The translations under genes and the position numbers were made by a program. From assembly GCF_903645285.1 (NCBI RefSeq), contig NZ_CAHJXN010000001.1, forward strand, positions 412,001 to 476,000: a DNA stretch of 64,000 nt. Reading direction: 5' to 3'. The DNA comes from Streptococcus thalassemiae. GTDB taxonomy: Bacteria > Bacillota > Bacilli > Lactobacillales > Streptococcaceae. Below the pieces are notes generated by a model. It was not told the origin of the DNA. It did no database searches and was given only the letters and a program-made list of their open reading frames with translations. Below, piece after piece: positions 11,685 to 20,779 of this stretch; position 1 is the first letter of the stretch; the number at the start of each line of letters is the position of its first letter.

Positions 11685-11699
11685 TTGAAAACGATTTCT
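11685..11699 (-). promoter_or_regulatory. cre site (CcpA), perfect consensus match
   Basis: Plus-strand TTGAAAACGATTTCT fits WTGNAANCGNWNNCW at every fixed position. It lies just downstream of the predicted start point (~11702) of the minus-strand promoter, a position typical of repression. Confidence 0.6.
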
Positions 11700-11708
11700 T
11701 ATGACTTA

Positions 11709-11737
11709 AGTATATCACTTTCTATATAATTTATCAA
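11709..11737 (-). promoter_or_regulatory. Probable promoter of the bacteriocin-associated ABC operon
   Basis: Minus strand TTGATA (11737-11732), 17-bp spacer, TATACT (11714-11709). No other minus-strand gene lies between it and 11402. Confidence 0.6.
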
Positions 11738-11896
11738 CATATTTTACTAAAATATTATTAGTAATAGAATTTTACAGTTCCCTAAAAAATAGACATCATT
11801 AACGAATTTTATTCCAGTTTTTCCCATTCATATTATCCAAGCAAAAGAGATGGTGATAACTCAAAAACAAATCGAAATATTGTAAAATTCCTAGCA

Positions 11897-11922
11897 AAAA
11901 AGAGAGCCGAAACTCTCTTTTT
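11897..11922 (-). terminator. Terminator after the typA transcript
   Basis: AAGAGAG / CTCTCTT arms with a 6-nt loop, followed by TTTTTT on the minus strand, immediately after the stop of the 84-residue membrane protein. Confidence 0.8.
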
Positions 11923-12176
11923 TATCTTCTTTTACTTTTTTTGACTGGCATGAGTGTGATGTCTCTCACACTAAAGTAAGCTAGGATTAACATGGCTATT
12001 GCTAGGAATATTTCTGTTGGTAATTGAAAAATTTTCAGAAAAGATAGAGCCAACAAAACCAAAAGTGCCACTAAAATACATACCATAGCGACGATATTGA
12101 CTGTCCCTTTAATGCTTTCTGGTGTCGCAAATACATAGAGTAGGAGCAGTAAAATCCCTAGGACTAAATAGACCAT
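11922..12176 (-). CDS. Small membrane protein, DUF3165-like
   Basis: 84 residues with three hydrophobic stretches (about 2-18, 24-48 and 52-70) and a basic tail ending KKSKRR, so probably three membrane segments with the C-terminus inside. The composition and position after typA fit a conserved streptococcal family (DUF3165, by recollection). Function unknown. It lies 19 bp after typA and ends at the shared terminator, so it is probably cotranscribed. Confidence 0.7.
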   Translation of the reverse strand: MVYLVLGILLLLLYVFATPESIKGTVNIVAMVCILVALLVLLALSFLKIFQLPTEIFLAIAMLILAYFSVRDITLMPVKKSKRR

Positions 12177-12195
12177 CTTTATCTCTTTCTAGCTC

Positions 12196-14037
12196 TTATT
12201 CAGCTGATTTTTTCTTCTTGTTCGCTTTCTCACGCTCTGCCTTGTTAAGGATTTGTTTACGCAAACGGATAGACTCAGGCGTTACTTCCATGTACTCATC
12301 GTCGTTCAAGAACTCAAGAGACTCTTCAAGTGTCAAGATACGAGGTGTCTTGATAACAGCTGTTTGGTCCTTAGTAGCTGAACGAACGTTGGTCATTTGT
12401 TTCGCCTTAGTGATGTTAACTGTCAAGTCGTTCTCACGAGAGTTTTCACCGATAATCATTCCTTCATAAACCTCAGTACCTGGGTTGACAAAGATGGTAC
12501 CACGTTCTTCGATAGACATGATGGAGTAAGTTGTAGCCTTACCAGCATCAATAGAAACAAGGGCACCACGGTGACGACCACCAATTTCACCTGGAATCAA
12601 TGGCAAGTATTGATCGAAAGTATGATTCATGATACCGTAACCACGAGTCATTGACAAGAACTCAGTTGAGTATCCAATCAAACCACGCGCAGGAACAAGG
12701 AAAACCAAACGAGTTTGACCATTACCAGTTGAAATCATATCCAACATTTCACCCTTACGTTCAGAAAGGCTTTGGATAACAGATCCTTGGTATTCTTCTG
12801 GAGTGTCGATTTGAACACGTTCGAATGGTTCGCATTTGACACCGTCGATTTCTTTTACGATAACTTCTGGACGAGATACTTGAAGTTCATATCCCTCACG
12901 ACGCATTGTTTCGATAAGGATTGACAAGTGCAATTCTCCACGTCCTGAAACAGTCCATTTATCTGGAGAGTCAGTTGGATCAACACGAAGGGAAACGTCT
13001 GTTTGCAATTCTGCCTGCAAACGTTCTTCCACCTTACGAGAAGTCACCCATTTACCTTCTTTACCAGCAAATGGTGAGTTGTTGACCAAGAAAGTCATTT
13101 GAAGAGTTGGCTCATCGATGTGTAGGATTGGAAGCGCTTCTACTGCATCTGTCGGAGTAATAGTTTCACCGACAAAGATATCTTCCATACCTGAAACGGC
13201 AATCAAGTCACCTGCTTTAGCTTCTTGGATTTCACGACGTTCCAAACCAAAGAAACCAAAGAGTTTTGTAACACGGAAGTTTTTAGTTGTACCATCAAGT
13301 TTAGAAAGGGTAACTTGGTCCCCAACTTTAACAGTACCACGGAAAACACGACCTATACCGATACGTCCAACGAAGTCGTTGTAGTCCAAAAGTGATACTT
13401 GGAACTGCAAAGGCTCATCTGAGTTGTCTACTGGAGCTGGGATATGGTCGATAATCGTGTCAAAGATTGGCGCCATAGTCGCTTCTTGGTCAGCTGGATC
13501 ATCTGACAATGAAGAAGTTCCGTTGATCGCTGAAGCATAGACCACTGGGAAATCAAGCTGGTCGTCATCTGCACCAAGTTCGATGAACAGTTCCAAGACT
13601 TCGTCCACTACTTCAGCTGGGCGAGCTGATGGTTTGTCGATTTTGTTAACAACCACGATTGGGACAAGATCTTGTTCCAAAGCTTTTTTCAATACAAAAC
13701 GAGTCTGTGGCATTGTTCCTTCGTAGGCATCTACGACCAAGACAACACCGTCAACCATTTTCATGATACGCTCAACTTCTCCACCGAAGTCCGCGTGTCC
13801 TGGTGTGTCCATGATATTGATACGAGTTCCGTTGTAGGCAACGGCTGTATTTTTAGCAAGGATGGTAATTCCACGCTCTTTTTCGATATCGTTTGAGTCC
13901 ATAGCACGCTCTGCCAATTCAGTACGTGCATCAAGCGTTTCTGATTGTTTCAATAATTCGTCAACGAGGGTTGTTTTACCGTGGTCAACGTGGGCGATAA
14001 TCGCAATGTTACGGATATCTTCTCTTAATTTTGTCAT
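12196..14037 (-). CDS. typA: Ribosome-associated GTPase TypA/BipA
   Basis: Translational GTPase of the EF-G/LepA group, needed for ribosome assembly and stress growth in other bacteria. 613 residues from the ATG at 14037 ([10 protein letters not shown]), preceded by GAGGAAA; an earlier in-frame start would add seven atypical residues. G1 is [10 protein letters not shown], switch/G2 ITILAKNT, G3 DTPGHADF and G4 NKID, followed by beta-barrel, EF-G-like domains and the BipA-specific C-terminus. Ends in a lysine-rich tail. Confidence 0.97.
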   Translation of the reverse strand: MTKLREDIRNIAIIAHVDHGKTTLVDELLKQSETLDARTELAERAMDSNDIEKERGITILAKNTAVAYNGTRINIMDTPGHADFGGEVERIMKMVDGVVLVVDAYEGTMPQTRFVLKKALEQDLVPIVVVNKIDKPSARPAEVVDEVLELFIELGADDDQLDFPVVYASAINGTSSLSDDPADQEATMAPIFDTIIDHIPAPVDNSDEPLQFQVSLLDYNDFVGRIGIGRVFRGTVKVGDQVTLSKLDGTTKNFRVTKLFGFFGLERREIQEAKAGDLIAVSGMEDIFVGETITPTDAVEALPILHIDEPTLQMTFLVNNSPFAGKEGKWVTSRKVEERLQAELQTDVSLRVDPTDSPDKWTVSGRGELHLSILIETMRREGYELQVSRPEVIVKEIDGVKCEPFERVQIDTPEEYQGSVIQSLSERKGEMLDMISTGNGQTRLVFLVPARGLIGYSTEFLSMTRGYGIMNHTFDQYLPLIPGEIGGRHRGALVSIDAGKATTYSIMSIEERGTIFVNPGTEVYEGMIIGENSRENDLTVNITKAKQMTNVRSATKDQTAVIKTPRILTLEESLEFLNDDEYMEVTPESIRLRKQILNKAEREKANKKKKSAE

Positions 14038-14198
14038 GATTTCCTCTATAATATTCAAAATTTATTTTCTAACTGAACGATTATACCATAATTTCAGGTA
14101 AATAACATAACTCAAGCAAGTGTAAATGTTTTCACTATGCTTTTCTTTTCACGTCAAGCCTTTTCAAAGCAAGCGACTTATGATAAGATAGGCACAGT

Positions 14199-14924
14199 AT
14201 GCGTTTAGATAATTTATTAGCCCAAGAAAAAGTTAGCCGAAAGGCCATGAAGCAAGCCTTACTCAAAGGGGAAATTCTAGTTGATGGTTGCCCAGGCCGC
14301 TCCCTAGCTCAAAATATCGATACGGGACTACAAGAACTCCTTTTTCAGGACCGTATCATTCGAGGCTATGAACACACCTACCTTATGCTACATAAACCTG
14401 CTGGTGTCGTGACAGCCAACAAAGACAAGCAACTTCCAACTGTCATGGACCTGCTATCACCTGACATCCAGTCTGACAAGCTCTATGCCGTCGGCCGACT
14501 GGATCGAGATACGACGGGCCTCCTCCTCTTGACCGATAACGGCCCCTTGGGCTTTCAACTCCTTCATCCTCAGTATCATGTCGATAAGACCTACCAAGTT
14601 GAGGTTAATGGACTTCTGACACCTGACCATATCCAAGCCTTTCAAAAGGGAATTGTCTTTTTAGATGGCACTGTCTGTAAACCTGCAAGACTAGAGATTC
14701 TATCTGCAAGTCCTTCCCTCAGTCAAGCCTCCATTACCATTTCAGAAGGAAAATTTCATCAGGTTAAGAAAATGTTCCTCTCGGTTGGTGTCAAGGTGAC
14801 CTCCCTCAAACGTACTCAATTTGGCACTTGGAGCTTGGATGACAATCTTCAAGAAGGAGACTATCGCCCCCTAAACTCCCAAGAATTAGCAAGCATTCGT
14901 GAATTTCTCATAAAAAGTGGTTAA
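14199..14924 (+). CDS. rsuA: 16S rRNA pseudouridine synthase RsuA
   Basis: Makes pseudouridine in 16S rRNA (U516 in E. coli). 241 residues: an S4-like RNA-binding domain (1-60, MRLDNLLAQE) followed by the catalytic domain with the active-site motif GRLDRDTTGLLLLT carrying the catalytic Asp. Divergent from typA. A -10-like TATGAT (14179-14184) lies only 14 bp before the ATG and there is no good Shine-Dalgarno sequence, so the leader is very short or absent. Confidence 0.95.
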   Translation: MRLDNLLAQEKVSRKAMKQALLKGEILVDGCPGRSLAQNIDTGLQELLFQDRIIRGYEHTYLMLHKPAGVVTANKDKQLPTVMDLLSPDIQSDKLYAVGRLDRDTTGLLLLTDNGPLGFQLLHPQYHVDKTYQVEVNGLLTPDHIQAFQKGIVFLDGTVCKPARLEILSASPSLSQASITISEGKFHQVKKMFLSVGVKVTSLKRTQFGTWSLDDNLQEGDYRPLNSQELASIREFLIKSG

Positions 14925-14929
14925 AAAAT

Positions 14930-14955
14930 GAGCTCGGAAACATCCAAGCTCGTTT
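14930..14955. terminator. Bidirectional terminator between rsuA and the rhodanese-like gene
   Basis: GAGCT ... AGCTC stem with internal GG/CC pairs between the two converging genes. It is flanked by ATTTTTT on the minus side and GTTTTCTT on the plus side. Confidence 0.7.
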
Positions 14956-14957
14956 TC

Positions 14958-15341
14958 TTATTTCTCAACTTTGACTTTCCCTTTCCAAGAATCCAAACCA
15001 TAAGAAAGGATATAAATCTCAGAAAAACCTTGTTTTTTCAAGTAAAGGGCTGCATTTGTAACTCGTTGCGCACGTTGGTTTTCATAAAGAAGGACAGGTT
15101 TATCCTTACGAAGAGCTGCAAGACTAGTTTTCAACTGACTTGAAGGAATATTGCGGGCCCCAAGGATATGTTTTCTGTGAAATTCTGCTGGGTCGCGCAA
15201 ATCAATCAATTGACCCGTACGAATCAAGGCTTCAAACTCCTCATTGTCTACAATTTTAGCCGCACGGCGAATACGAAGATAGTTAAAGCCCATCCACGCC
15301 AACATTGCTAGTATAAGTGCCCACAAAATCCAAGTAACCAT
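14958..15341 (-). CDS. Rhodanese-like membrane protein without catalytic cysteine
   Basis: 127 residues: one N-terminal membrane segment (about 4-22) and a rhodanese-like domain (about 35-125) with the family motif LIDLRDPAEFHRKHI. In active rhodaneses the loop after the central strand carries the active Cys; here it reads LLYENQRAQR, with no cysteine in the whole protein. Sulfur transfer is therefore unlikely and a binding or scaffolding role more plausible. Its start codon overlaps the stop of the upstream YqgQ-like gene (TAATG), implying coupled translation. Confidence 0.85.
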   Translation of the reverse strand: MVTWILWALILAMLAWMGFNYLRIRRAAKIVDNEEFEALIRTGQLIDLRDPAEFHRKHILGARNIPSSQLKTSLAALRKDKPVLLYENQRAQRVTNAALYLKKQGFSEIYILSYGLDSWKGKVKVEK

Positions 15342-15562
15342 TAGTTCTTTTCTCCATTTTTCTCAATATAATCCAATTCTACCTTGTGCTCTCTGCGAAG
15401 AACCGCTTCTGCTTCTAGATAGTCTAATTTGTCCATCAACCCTGCATCGTAAATCCGTGAGAGTTCCAACTTCATCAGTTCAATATCATATAAGCGTTTT
15501 CCCATGTAAACAATAATACCAAATCGTTTGAGGAATTGCTGCACATCATAGAATGTTTTCAT
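15341..15562 (-). CDS. YqgQ-like protein (DUF910)
   Basis: 73 residues from MKTFYDVQQF, a small helical protein of the Firmicute YqgQ family, which in Bacillus lies next to glucokinase and rhomboid genes. Charged C-terminus ending KNGEKN. ATGs at 15571 (MSLMKTF) and 15562 are both possible, and neither has a clear Shine-Dalgarno; a longer open frame from a GTG at 15610 seems unlikely. Overlaps the rhodanese-like gene by one base. Function unknown; a nucleic-acid-binding role has been suggested for the family. Confidence 0.75.
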   Translation of the reverse strand: MKTFYDVQQFLKRFGIIVYMGKRLYDIELMKLELSRIYDAGLMDKLDYLEAEAVLRREHKVELDYIEKNGEKN

Positions 15563-15629
15563 AAGACTCATTCTAGCAAAATTTTGTGTTTTTTTCAAGA
15601 AGAGACCCACACAAGAAGTAGCACAGAAA

Positions 15630-15660
15630 TTAAAAAAGCTACATCTTCTGCAGCTTTTTA
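15630..15660 (-). terminator. Terminator after the response regulator gene
   Basis: AAAGCT / AGCTTT arms around an 11-nt loop, followed by TTTTTT on the minus strand; it overlaps the stop codon of the regulator gene. Confidence 0.7.
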
Positions 15661-16254
15661 ATCTGGTGGAAAATAGCCCAACTGCTCAGCGATGTGAATC
15701 GCCTCCTGCCTGTTAGTAACTCCCAATTTTGAAAAGATATTGGCCAAATGATTGGAAACTGTACGTTTACTCACATAGACCTTGTCACAGACATCATCAA
15801 TGGTCAAGCCATTTCTAACCAGTTCTAGTATCTCGATTTCTCGTGGTGTTAGCACCTCTACCATCACTTCATCTGAAAAGACCTTACCACCTAGATAAAT
15901 CTTTTCCAGTTTTTTCTCCAACTCATCTGGATCCATACTTTTGTCCAGAAAGCCATAAGCCCCCATAACTTTAGCTCGGTGTTCATACATTTTTTTACTG
16001 TAACCTGTCAAAATCACAACCTTACTAGAACAACCATTGTCGATAATCTCTTGTGCCAAGGTCAGCCCATCAGCTTGATACAGACTCGTCAGGTTGATGT
16101 CAATCAAAATAATGTCGTAGTCATTAAAAGCAATCTCCGAAATAGTCGAAAAATTATCCACTAACTGGACCTTTTTAATGTTTTCCGATAACTCTAAAAT
16201 CATCTTGATACTTTGGCTAAATAATTTATGATCATCAATTAACAAAATTTTCAT
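15658..16254 (-). CDS. NarL/LuxR-family response regulator
   Basis: 198 residues from MKILLIDDHK (ATG 16254). Receiver domain (1-120) with acidic pocket Asp7-Asp8 and phosphoacceptor Asp52 in IILIDIN; C-terminal LuxR-type helix-turn-helix (about 135-198, LTPREIEILELV ... SKRTVSNHLANIFSKL). It overlaps the kinase gene by 20 bp, so the two are translated together. It is the last gene of a BceAB-type transporter/kinase/regulator cluster and probably controls the transporter or nearby peptide genes. Not one of the standard pneumococcal systems I can name with confidence. Confidence 0.88.
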   Translation of the reverse strand: MKILLIDDHKLFSQSIKMILELSENIKKVQLVDNFSTISEIAFNDYDIILIDINLTSLYQADGLTLAQEIIDNGCSSKVVILTGYSKKMYEHRAKVMGAYGFLDKSMDPDELEKKLEKIYLGGKVFSDEVMVEVLTPREIEILELVRNGLTIDDVCDKVYVSKRTVSNHLANIFSKLGVTNRQEAIHIAEQLGYFPPD

Positions 16255-17809
16255 AACACAACTCCTTATCAATCGGGAGAGTAATTTCTACACGAAATCT
16301 CTTATTATTTTCAAAAATCTGCATTTGACCACCTAAAACACTAATTTTATTAGACATATTTTTCAAGCCATAACCTAAGGATTTTTCTGTTTGAAGGCAG
16401 TCATTTTCAGAAATGATAAAAAGAGCGTCATCATGCATATCAATCTTCAAAGAAATCCTTCCACCACTAGCGTACTTAACGGCATTGGTCGCCAACTCCT
16501 CAACCAGACGATAGGCAATTTTATCGTAAGGAGATAAAAGCCTAAAGTGGACAGGAAAGTGTGTAACGACTTCATTTTCTGCGTGATAACGCTTGACAAT
16601 CCGATTAATCAGCCCTTGATACTGGATGTCTAACTGCTCGTCTGTTTCTACCATTGGCTGATAATAATCCATCCGCTCACGAATCCGCTGAACCAACTCC
16701 TCTGTTACCAGATTGATCTGTTCACCAAAAGCTTGATTGCTACTATATTTATTGAAATTTTTTATTGCCATCACATTTTGCAGGATTTCATTGTGAAGAA
16801 ATTCGGAGAACTGTTGTTCTGTATCTTCATTTGCCAGCAGACTTTTCACCATACGGTTACGCTTTAAAAAGAGAACTTTTACATAATCCCTAGCATCTAG
16901 CATCTCAGCAGAACGAAAGAGGCAAATCAATTCTTCCGAACAAATCCCGAACAATAGTAACACGATATTCAAGACCAAAAAGCTCGTGTTTAAGTCTAAA
17001 TGAAAGATGATGAAAATGCCTACCAACAAAAACAGAACCAGTAAAAACAAGCGTGAAAAAGCTTTTATATAGGACAATTTTAACTCTGATACCTTTTTTT
17101 GAAGAGAGCTGATAATTGTTTTGAAGTGTAAAAAAGCTAAAATGCCAACAATTTCCAGATACCAGACTAGGTTCATCACTCCTGAGCCCCTCGTATTGAT
17201 ATACAAAAAGAAATAAGAAAGAGGCAATATTAAAGCTAATATCCACAAATTTCGTCTCTGATACTTGAGTTTACTTTTCAACTCTTTATGATATAAAATC
17301 AGTAAAATCAAGGGAACAAGGTTTAAAAAGAAAGACGCAAACAAGGACAGAAATAGAAAAATTGAAGGACTTAACAGATACGAACTAATGGTGATTAGTG
17401 TCAACACAAAGGACACACTCAACAGTTCTTTTCCTATTTTCTCTCCCAGAAAGATAATAGACAGAGAACTATACACCAATAAAAAAGAGTTGAGCGGATG
17501 AAGAATATCAAAAAAGTGCAATAGGGTGCTCGCGACTCCTTGATTAAATATGGATTGCCAGCTAATGAGAAACATCATCAGAAGCAACCAAAGTTTCAAC
17601 TCACTATAGCGAAAGGTCACAATATTACAAATATAACTAAATGCAATGAATGCAATAATCAGCAATAAAACCATCTGCAAGGAAAAATCTGTCGAAAAGT
17701 CCAGAGGAATCCTATAATGAATATAAATCATTAAAGCTAGATGATTAAAAATCGTCAACCACCACAATAAAAGTGAGTTTTTCGAGAGCGATTTGACAAA
17801 CTGTTTCAT
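16235..17809 (-). CDS. Sensor histidine kinase with a polytopic membrane input domain
   Basis: 524 residues. The first ~310 hold about ten hydrophobic segments with almost no extracellular domain. Then comes a short DHp helix with the likely phosphoacceptor His in FLHNEILQN, then an ATPase domain with N-box LATNAVKYA and G-box GYGLKNM, as in HisKA_3/NarX-type kinases. Such an intramembrane sensor fits detection through a partner transporter or of membrane-active peptides. AGGAAGTGG precedes the ATG. It has its own possible promoter at 17841-17846 overlapped by an inverted repeat. Confidence 0.85.
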   Translation of the reverse strand: MKQFVKSLSKNSLLLWWLTIFNHLALMIYIHYRIPLDFSTDFSLQMVLLLIIAFIAFSYICNIVTFRYSELKLWLLLMMFLISWQSIFNQGVASTLLHFFDILHPLNSFLLVYSSLSIIFLGEKIGKELLSVSFVLTLITISSYLLSPSIFLFLSLFASFFLNLVPLILLILYHKELKSKLKYQRRNLWILALILPLSYFFLYINTRGSGVMNLVWYLEIVGILAFLHFKTIISSLQKKVSELKLSYIKAFSRLFLLVLFLLVGIFIIFHLDLNTSFLVLNIVLLLFGICSEELICLFRSAEMLDARDYVKVLFLKRNRMVKSLLANEDTEQQFSEFLHNEILQNVMAIKNFNKYSSNQAFGEQINLVTEELVQRIRERMDYYQPMVETDEQLDIQYQGLINRIVKRYHAENEVVTHFPVHFRLLSPYDKIAYRLVEELATNAVKYASGGRISLKIDMHDDALFIISENDCLQTEKSLGYGLKNMSNKISVLGGQMQIFENNKRFRVEITLPIDKELCYENFVN

Positions 17810-17840
17810 ATGTATCCACTTCCTGAACTACTTTAATATC

Positions 17841-17885
17841 ATTATAACACAATACCAGAATTGTCGGATTGGCAACTCTGGTATT
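17841..17885 (-). promoter_or_regulatory. Inverted repeat and -10 upstream of the kinase gene
   Basis: AATACCAGA ... TCTGGTATT (17885-17877 and 17859-17851 on the minus strand) is followed by TATAAT (17846-17841). It could be a weak terminator after the permease gene, or an operator over a second promoter for the kinase-regulator pair. The usual T run is missing. Confidence 0.4.
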
Positions 17886-17889
17886 TGAC

Positions 17890-19905
17890 TTAATTTTCAA
17901 TAATTTGCCAACTTACTCTATAAGTCACTAGCAGGTAAAGGACAAAGAGTAAGACCGCTACTCCCAGATAGGTGATATCTATAGAAATGCTGGTATTAGC
18001 GAAGTTCTCAAAATAGCCCAAAAGAGCGGTACTCAAGGCAAGTGCTAGCGGACCTGCGATAAGCAGCGGAACCAAGAAATAACTTAGAATCTGTTGCAAA
18101 AGAATAAAGCGATTTTGCTTTCTCTTATTACCAAGAAGGTATAAGATTTGATAATCATTAACACTATCCAAAGCACTTGTAGAAGTTTGAAGAGACAAGA
18201 TACTGAGGGAAATAATGATAAAAATAACACTGACAAAAATCATGACAAAGACAATGACGCCCATAAATCCAAGATAAATCTCAAAAATTCTTCCTTTCGT
18301 TTGATAGACGAACGAATTCAACTCTTCTCCATCACGAGTGAAGTAGTATTTTTCAATCCACTGACTCAAGAATGTTTCTACTTCCCGTTTGTCAATGTTT
18401 TCTTTGAAATTGGCAACATAGGTCGTGTGGTCTTCCGTCAATCCAACTACTACCTTATCTGGTACAATCAAGGTTCCTGAATCATTTGTAGTTACTGAAG
18501 ATAAAAAGTAAACTGTTTCAAGTGGCTTTGAAGAGGCAAGGTTGAGAGAATGACCGTTAATCATGAAGGTTTTGGTCGTTGATAGAAAGTCCTGGATCTG
18601 CTTGGCAGTTCCTTTATAATTGGCATTGACTAGAAATTGGTCTTCTGCCAAGTCAACCGCTTTTTTCCCTTGCAGTTTGCGGAGATGATTGTAGGCAGAA
18701 ATTCCTAAAATCGGTACTTTTGATTCAGGAAGTTTCTTATCATGCTCCCAGAGATTGCTAGTATCAATCAAATCTTTATAGGTTAAATCACTAGAATAGA
18801 TAGGATAGCTGTACTCCTCTTTGATGAGGTTAAAGTCAAATCCATCTGCTTTCAATCTGTCTTTGACAGATTCCTGAGAAAATTGAAACTCTTTACCACG
18901 GTAGAGATTGACAGTTACATCATAAGGTGAGTATTTGTTCAGCTCTCGGTTCATAGTCGTATAGGCACTACCACTAAAAACGAGTAAGCTGATAGCCAGT
19001 GTCAAGGTCAAGGATAAGACAGCCAACGTGACCGAATTACTATCAGCTTGTTTTGAAAATTGACGGATTTTAAAAGTGTTTAGTTTGTTATAGTAGGTTT
19101 GAGGCAGTTTTCTAAGGGAGACCAAGATAAAATGGCTCAAGGTATTGTAAAATAAAATCACAAAAATCACGAAGACAGATACCAGCAAGATACCCCAGCT
19201 TTTCAAGAATGATAGATGGTGATAGTCTGAAAAATAGAGAGCACCAAAACCGATAACAGCTGTCGAAAGAATAAAGAGAAGTGCTTGAAGAACTGGCTTG
19301 CCTTTTGCCAAGACAGATTTCTTGACCCCATTTTCTTGAATGAGTGCAATGATATTTTGCTTTCTAAAGGTAAGAATGTCCATGACACCAACAATAAAAC
19401 TGGTGACCAAATAGGAATAAACTAGTAAGATGACAGACTTGCTATCAAAGAAAAGCAGACTACCAAAGTAATTGGCCATAAAAAACTCAGATGCAACCTT
19501 AGATAGAATGACCAGTAAGATCAATCCAAGCAAGAAACCTAGAATCAAAGAAAAGATATTGACCAGCATGGTTTCAAAGAACAGGGTACGGATAATCTGC
19601 TTCTTCTTCATTCCCAGCGTTGCATAAAGTCCCAGCTCTTTCTTGCGCCGTCCCAGCACAAAATTTGTGGCGTAAACAATGAGAAAGGCAATCGCCGATA
19701 GAATCAGATAGGAAAGCAAGCCCATGTACTGGCTCATCACCGTCGTTAACATTTCCTTTGCTCCTGATAAACTTTGCATCACTGGATGGCTTGGTAAAGC
19801 ATTAAAAGCGTAGAGCAAGCTATAAATCAAGGTCAGACTGAAAAAATAGATGGTATAGGTCTGTAAATTTCGAAATACATTTCGTAAAATCAATTTTGGA
19901 TACAT
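17890..19905 (-). CDS. BceB-type ABC transporter permease
   Basis: 671 residues with the BceB/VraG layout: one N-terminal segment, a block of membrane segments up to about residue 315, a large extracellular domain (about 325-535) and three C-terminal segments (about 545-665). FtsX-like domains lie around residues 60-190 and 555-665. BceB-type permeases remove bacitracin, lantibiotics and similar peptides from the membrane and signal to a partner kinase. AGGAGGAGAG precedes the ATG; the gene starts 9 bp after the ATPase gene. The kinase partner here is not the usual short BceS type. Confidence 0.88.
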   Translation of the reverse strand: MYPKLILRNVFRNLQTYTIYFFSLTLIYSLLYAFNALPSHPVMQSLSGAKEMLTTVMSQYMGLLSYLILSAIAFLIVYATNFVLGRRKKELGLYATLGMKKKQIIRTLFFETMLVNIFSLILGFLLGLILLVILSKVASEFFMANYFGSLLFFDSKSVILLVYSYLVTSFIVGVMDILTFRKQNIIALIQENGVKKSVLAKGKPVLQALLFILSTAVIGFGALYFSDYHHLSFLKSWGILLVSVFVIFVILFYNTLSHFILVSLRKLPQTYYNKLNTFKIRQFSKQADSNSVTLAVLSLTLTLAISLLVFSGSAYTTMNRELNKYSPYDVTVNLYRGKEFQFSQESVKDRLKADGFDFNLIKEEYSYPIYSSDLTYKDLIDTSNLWEHDKKLPESKVPILGISAYNHLRKLQGKKAVDLAEDQFLVNANYKGTAKQIQDFLSTTKTFMINGHSLNLASSKPLETVYFLSSVTTNDSGTLIVPDKVVVGLTEDHTTYVANFKENIDKREVETFLSQWIEKYYFTRDGEELNSFVYQTKGRIFEIYLGFMGVIVFVMIFVSVIFIIISLSILSLQTSTSALDSVNDYQILYLLGNKRKQNRFILLQQILSYFLVPLLIAGPLALALSTALLGYFENFANTSISIDITYLGVAVLLFVLYLLVTYRVSWQIIEN

Positions 19906-19914
19906 ACTCTCCTC

Positions 19915-20649
19915 CTATCTGGTACGGCTGTAAATCTCTTGCAAATACTGTTCATTAGATAAGCTGTTACGTTCCAAATCATCCATAATCTTTCCATCGC
20001 TAAGTAGCACCATCCGTGAAGAGTACTTGGCTGCGGCAGGGTCATGCGTAACCAGTAAAATGGTAATACCAAAACTTTTATTGATTTCCTGCAAAAGTGC
20101 CATCAGTTTTTCAGAATTGGCAGAGTCCAAGGCTCCTGTCGGCTCATCTGCGATAATCAGTTTAGAATCATCAATCAAGGCTCTAGCAGTTGCCACACGT
20201 TGTCGCTGACCACCTGATAACTGATTAGGAAACTTATCTTTTGAGTTTTGGATGGCCAACTTATCCAAAATTTCCACAATCTTATCCTGATGTTTTTTGA
20301 TATTTTTCCCCTGAATTTGAAGAGGTAGAACGATATTTTCATAGACCGTCAAGGTTTCCACCAAGTTGTAGGCTTGGAAAATATAGGAAATGTTTTTAGC
20401 ACGATAGTCAGCTAGTTCATTTTCCTTGGCATGGATGATGTCAAAATCTTCAAATCGAATCTCACCTGATGTTGGTTTATCAATCGTTGAAATACAGTTG
20501 AGAAGTGTTGTTTTTCCACTACCACTTGCCCCCATAATTGCCAGAAATTCTCCTTTTTCAACGGACAAGTTCACATCTGATAAAGCATGAACGATATTAT
20601 CCCCTTGACCAAATGTTTTCGTTAATCCTGTCACAATAAGCTGTTTCAT
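19915..20649 (-). CDS. BceA-type ABC transporter ATP-binding protein
   Basis: 244 residues. Walker A GASGSGKTTLL, Q-loop IFQAYNLVE, signature LSGGQRQR, Walker B LIIADEPTGALD and a switch His in VTHDP, the typical pattern of the LolD/MacB/BceA group. First gene of the transporter-kinase-regulator cluster, with GGAGG before the ATG and a TATAAT box about 45 bp upstream. It should power the permease at 17890-19905 in resistance to a cell-envelope-active peptide. Confidence 0.92.
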   Translation of the reverse strand: MKQLIVTGLTKTFGQGDNIVHALSDVNLSVEKGEFLAIMGASGSGKTTLLNCISTIDKPTSGEIRFEDFDIIHAKENELADYRAKNISYIFQAYNLVETLTVYENIVLPLQIQGKNIKKHQDKIVEILDKLAIQNSKDKFPNQLSGGQRQRVATARALIDDSKLIIADEPTGALDSANSEKLMALLQEINKSFGITILLVTHDPAAAKYSSRMVLLSDGKIMDDLERNSLSNEQYLQEIYSRTR

Positions 20650-20740
20650 TATTTCATTCCTCCGTTTCTTTATTACACTCTCATTATACGGTTTCTTTCA
20701 AGGTTTGCCATGAGTATTTTGTGCAATATATTCAAGTTAT

Positions 20741-20770
20741 AAAAAACCGATGCCTTTTTCAGGTATCGGT
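20741..20770 (-). terminator. Terminator after the 35-residue peptide gene
   Basis: ACCGAT ... ATCGGT arms on the minus strand followed by TTTTTT (20746-20741). It separates the peptide gene from the transporter operon. Confidence 0.8.
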
Positions 20771-20779
20771 CGATGTTGA

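Larger units (their letters stand above)
11403..11896. other. Long leader/intergenic region of the bacteriocin-associated ABC operon
   Basis: No gene. From the operon outward it holds a long-form RUP (11515-11664), a perfect cre match (11685-11699) and a promoter (11709-11737), all oriented to serve the minus-strand operon. Bases 11740-11890 are AT-rich with nothing recognisable. Confidence 0.65.

Noticed and set aside
16235..16272. Longer start for the response regulator at 16272 (MIRSCVMKIL)
   Set aside because: The family starts at MKILLIDDH; the extra six residues only extend the overlap with the kinase gene.
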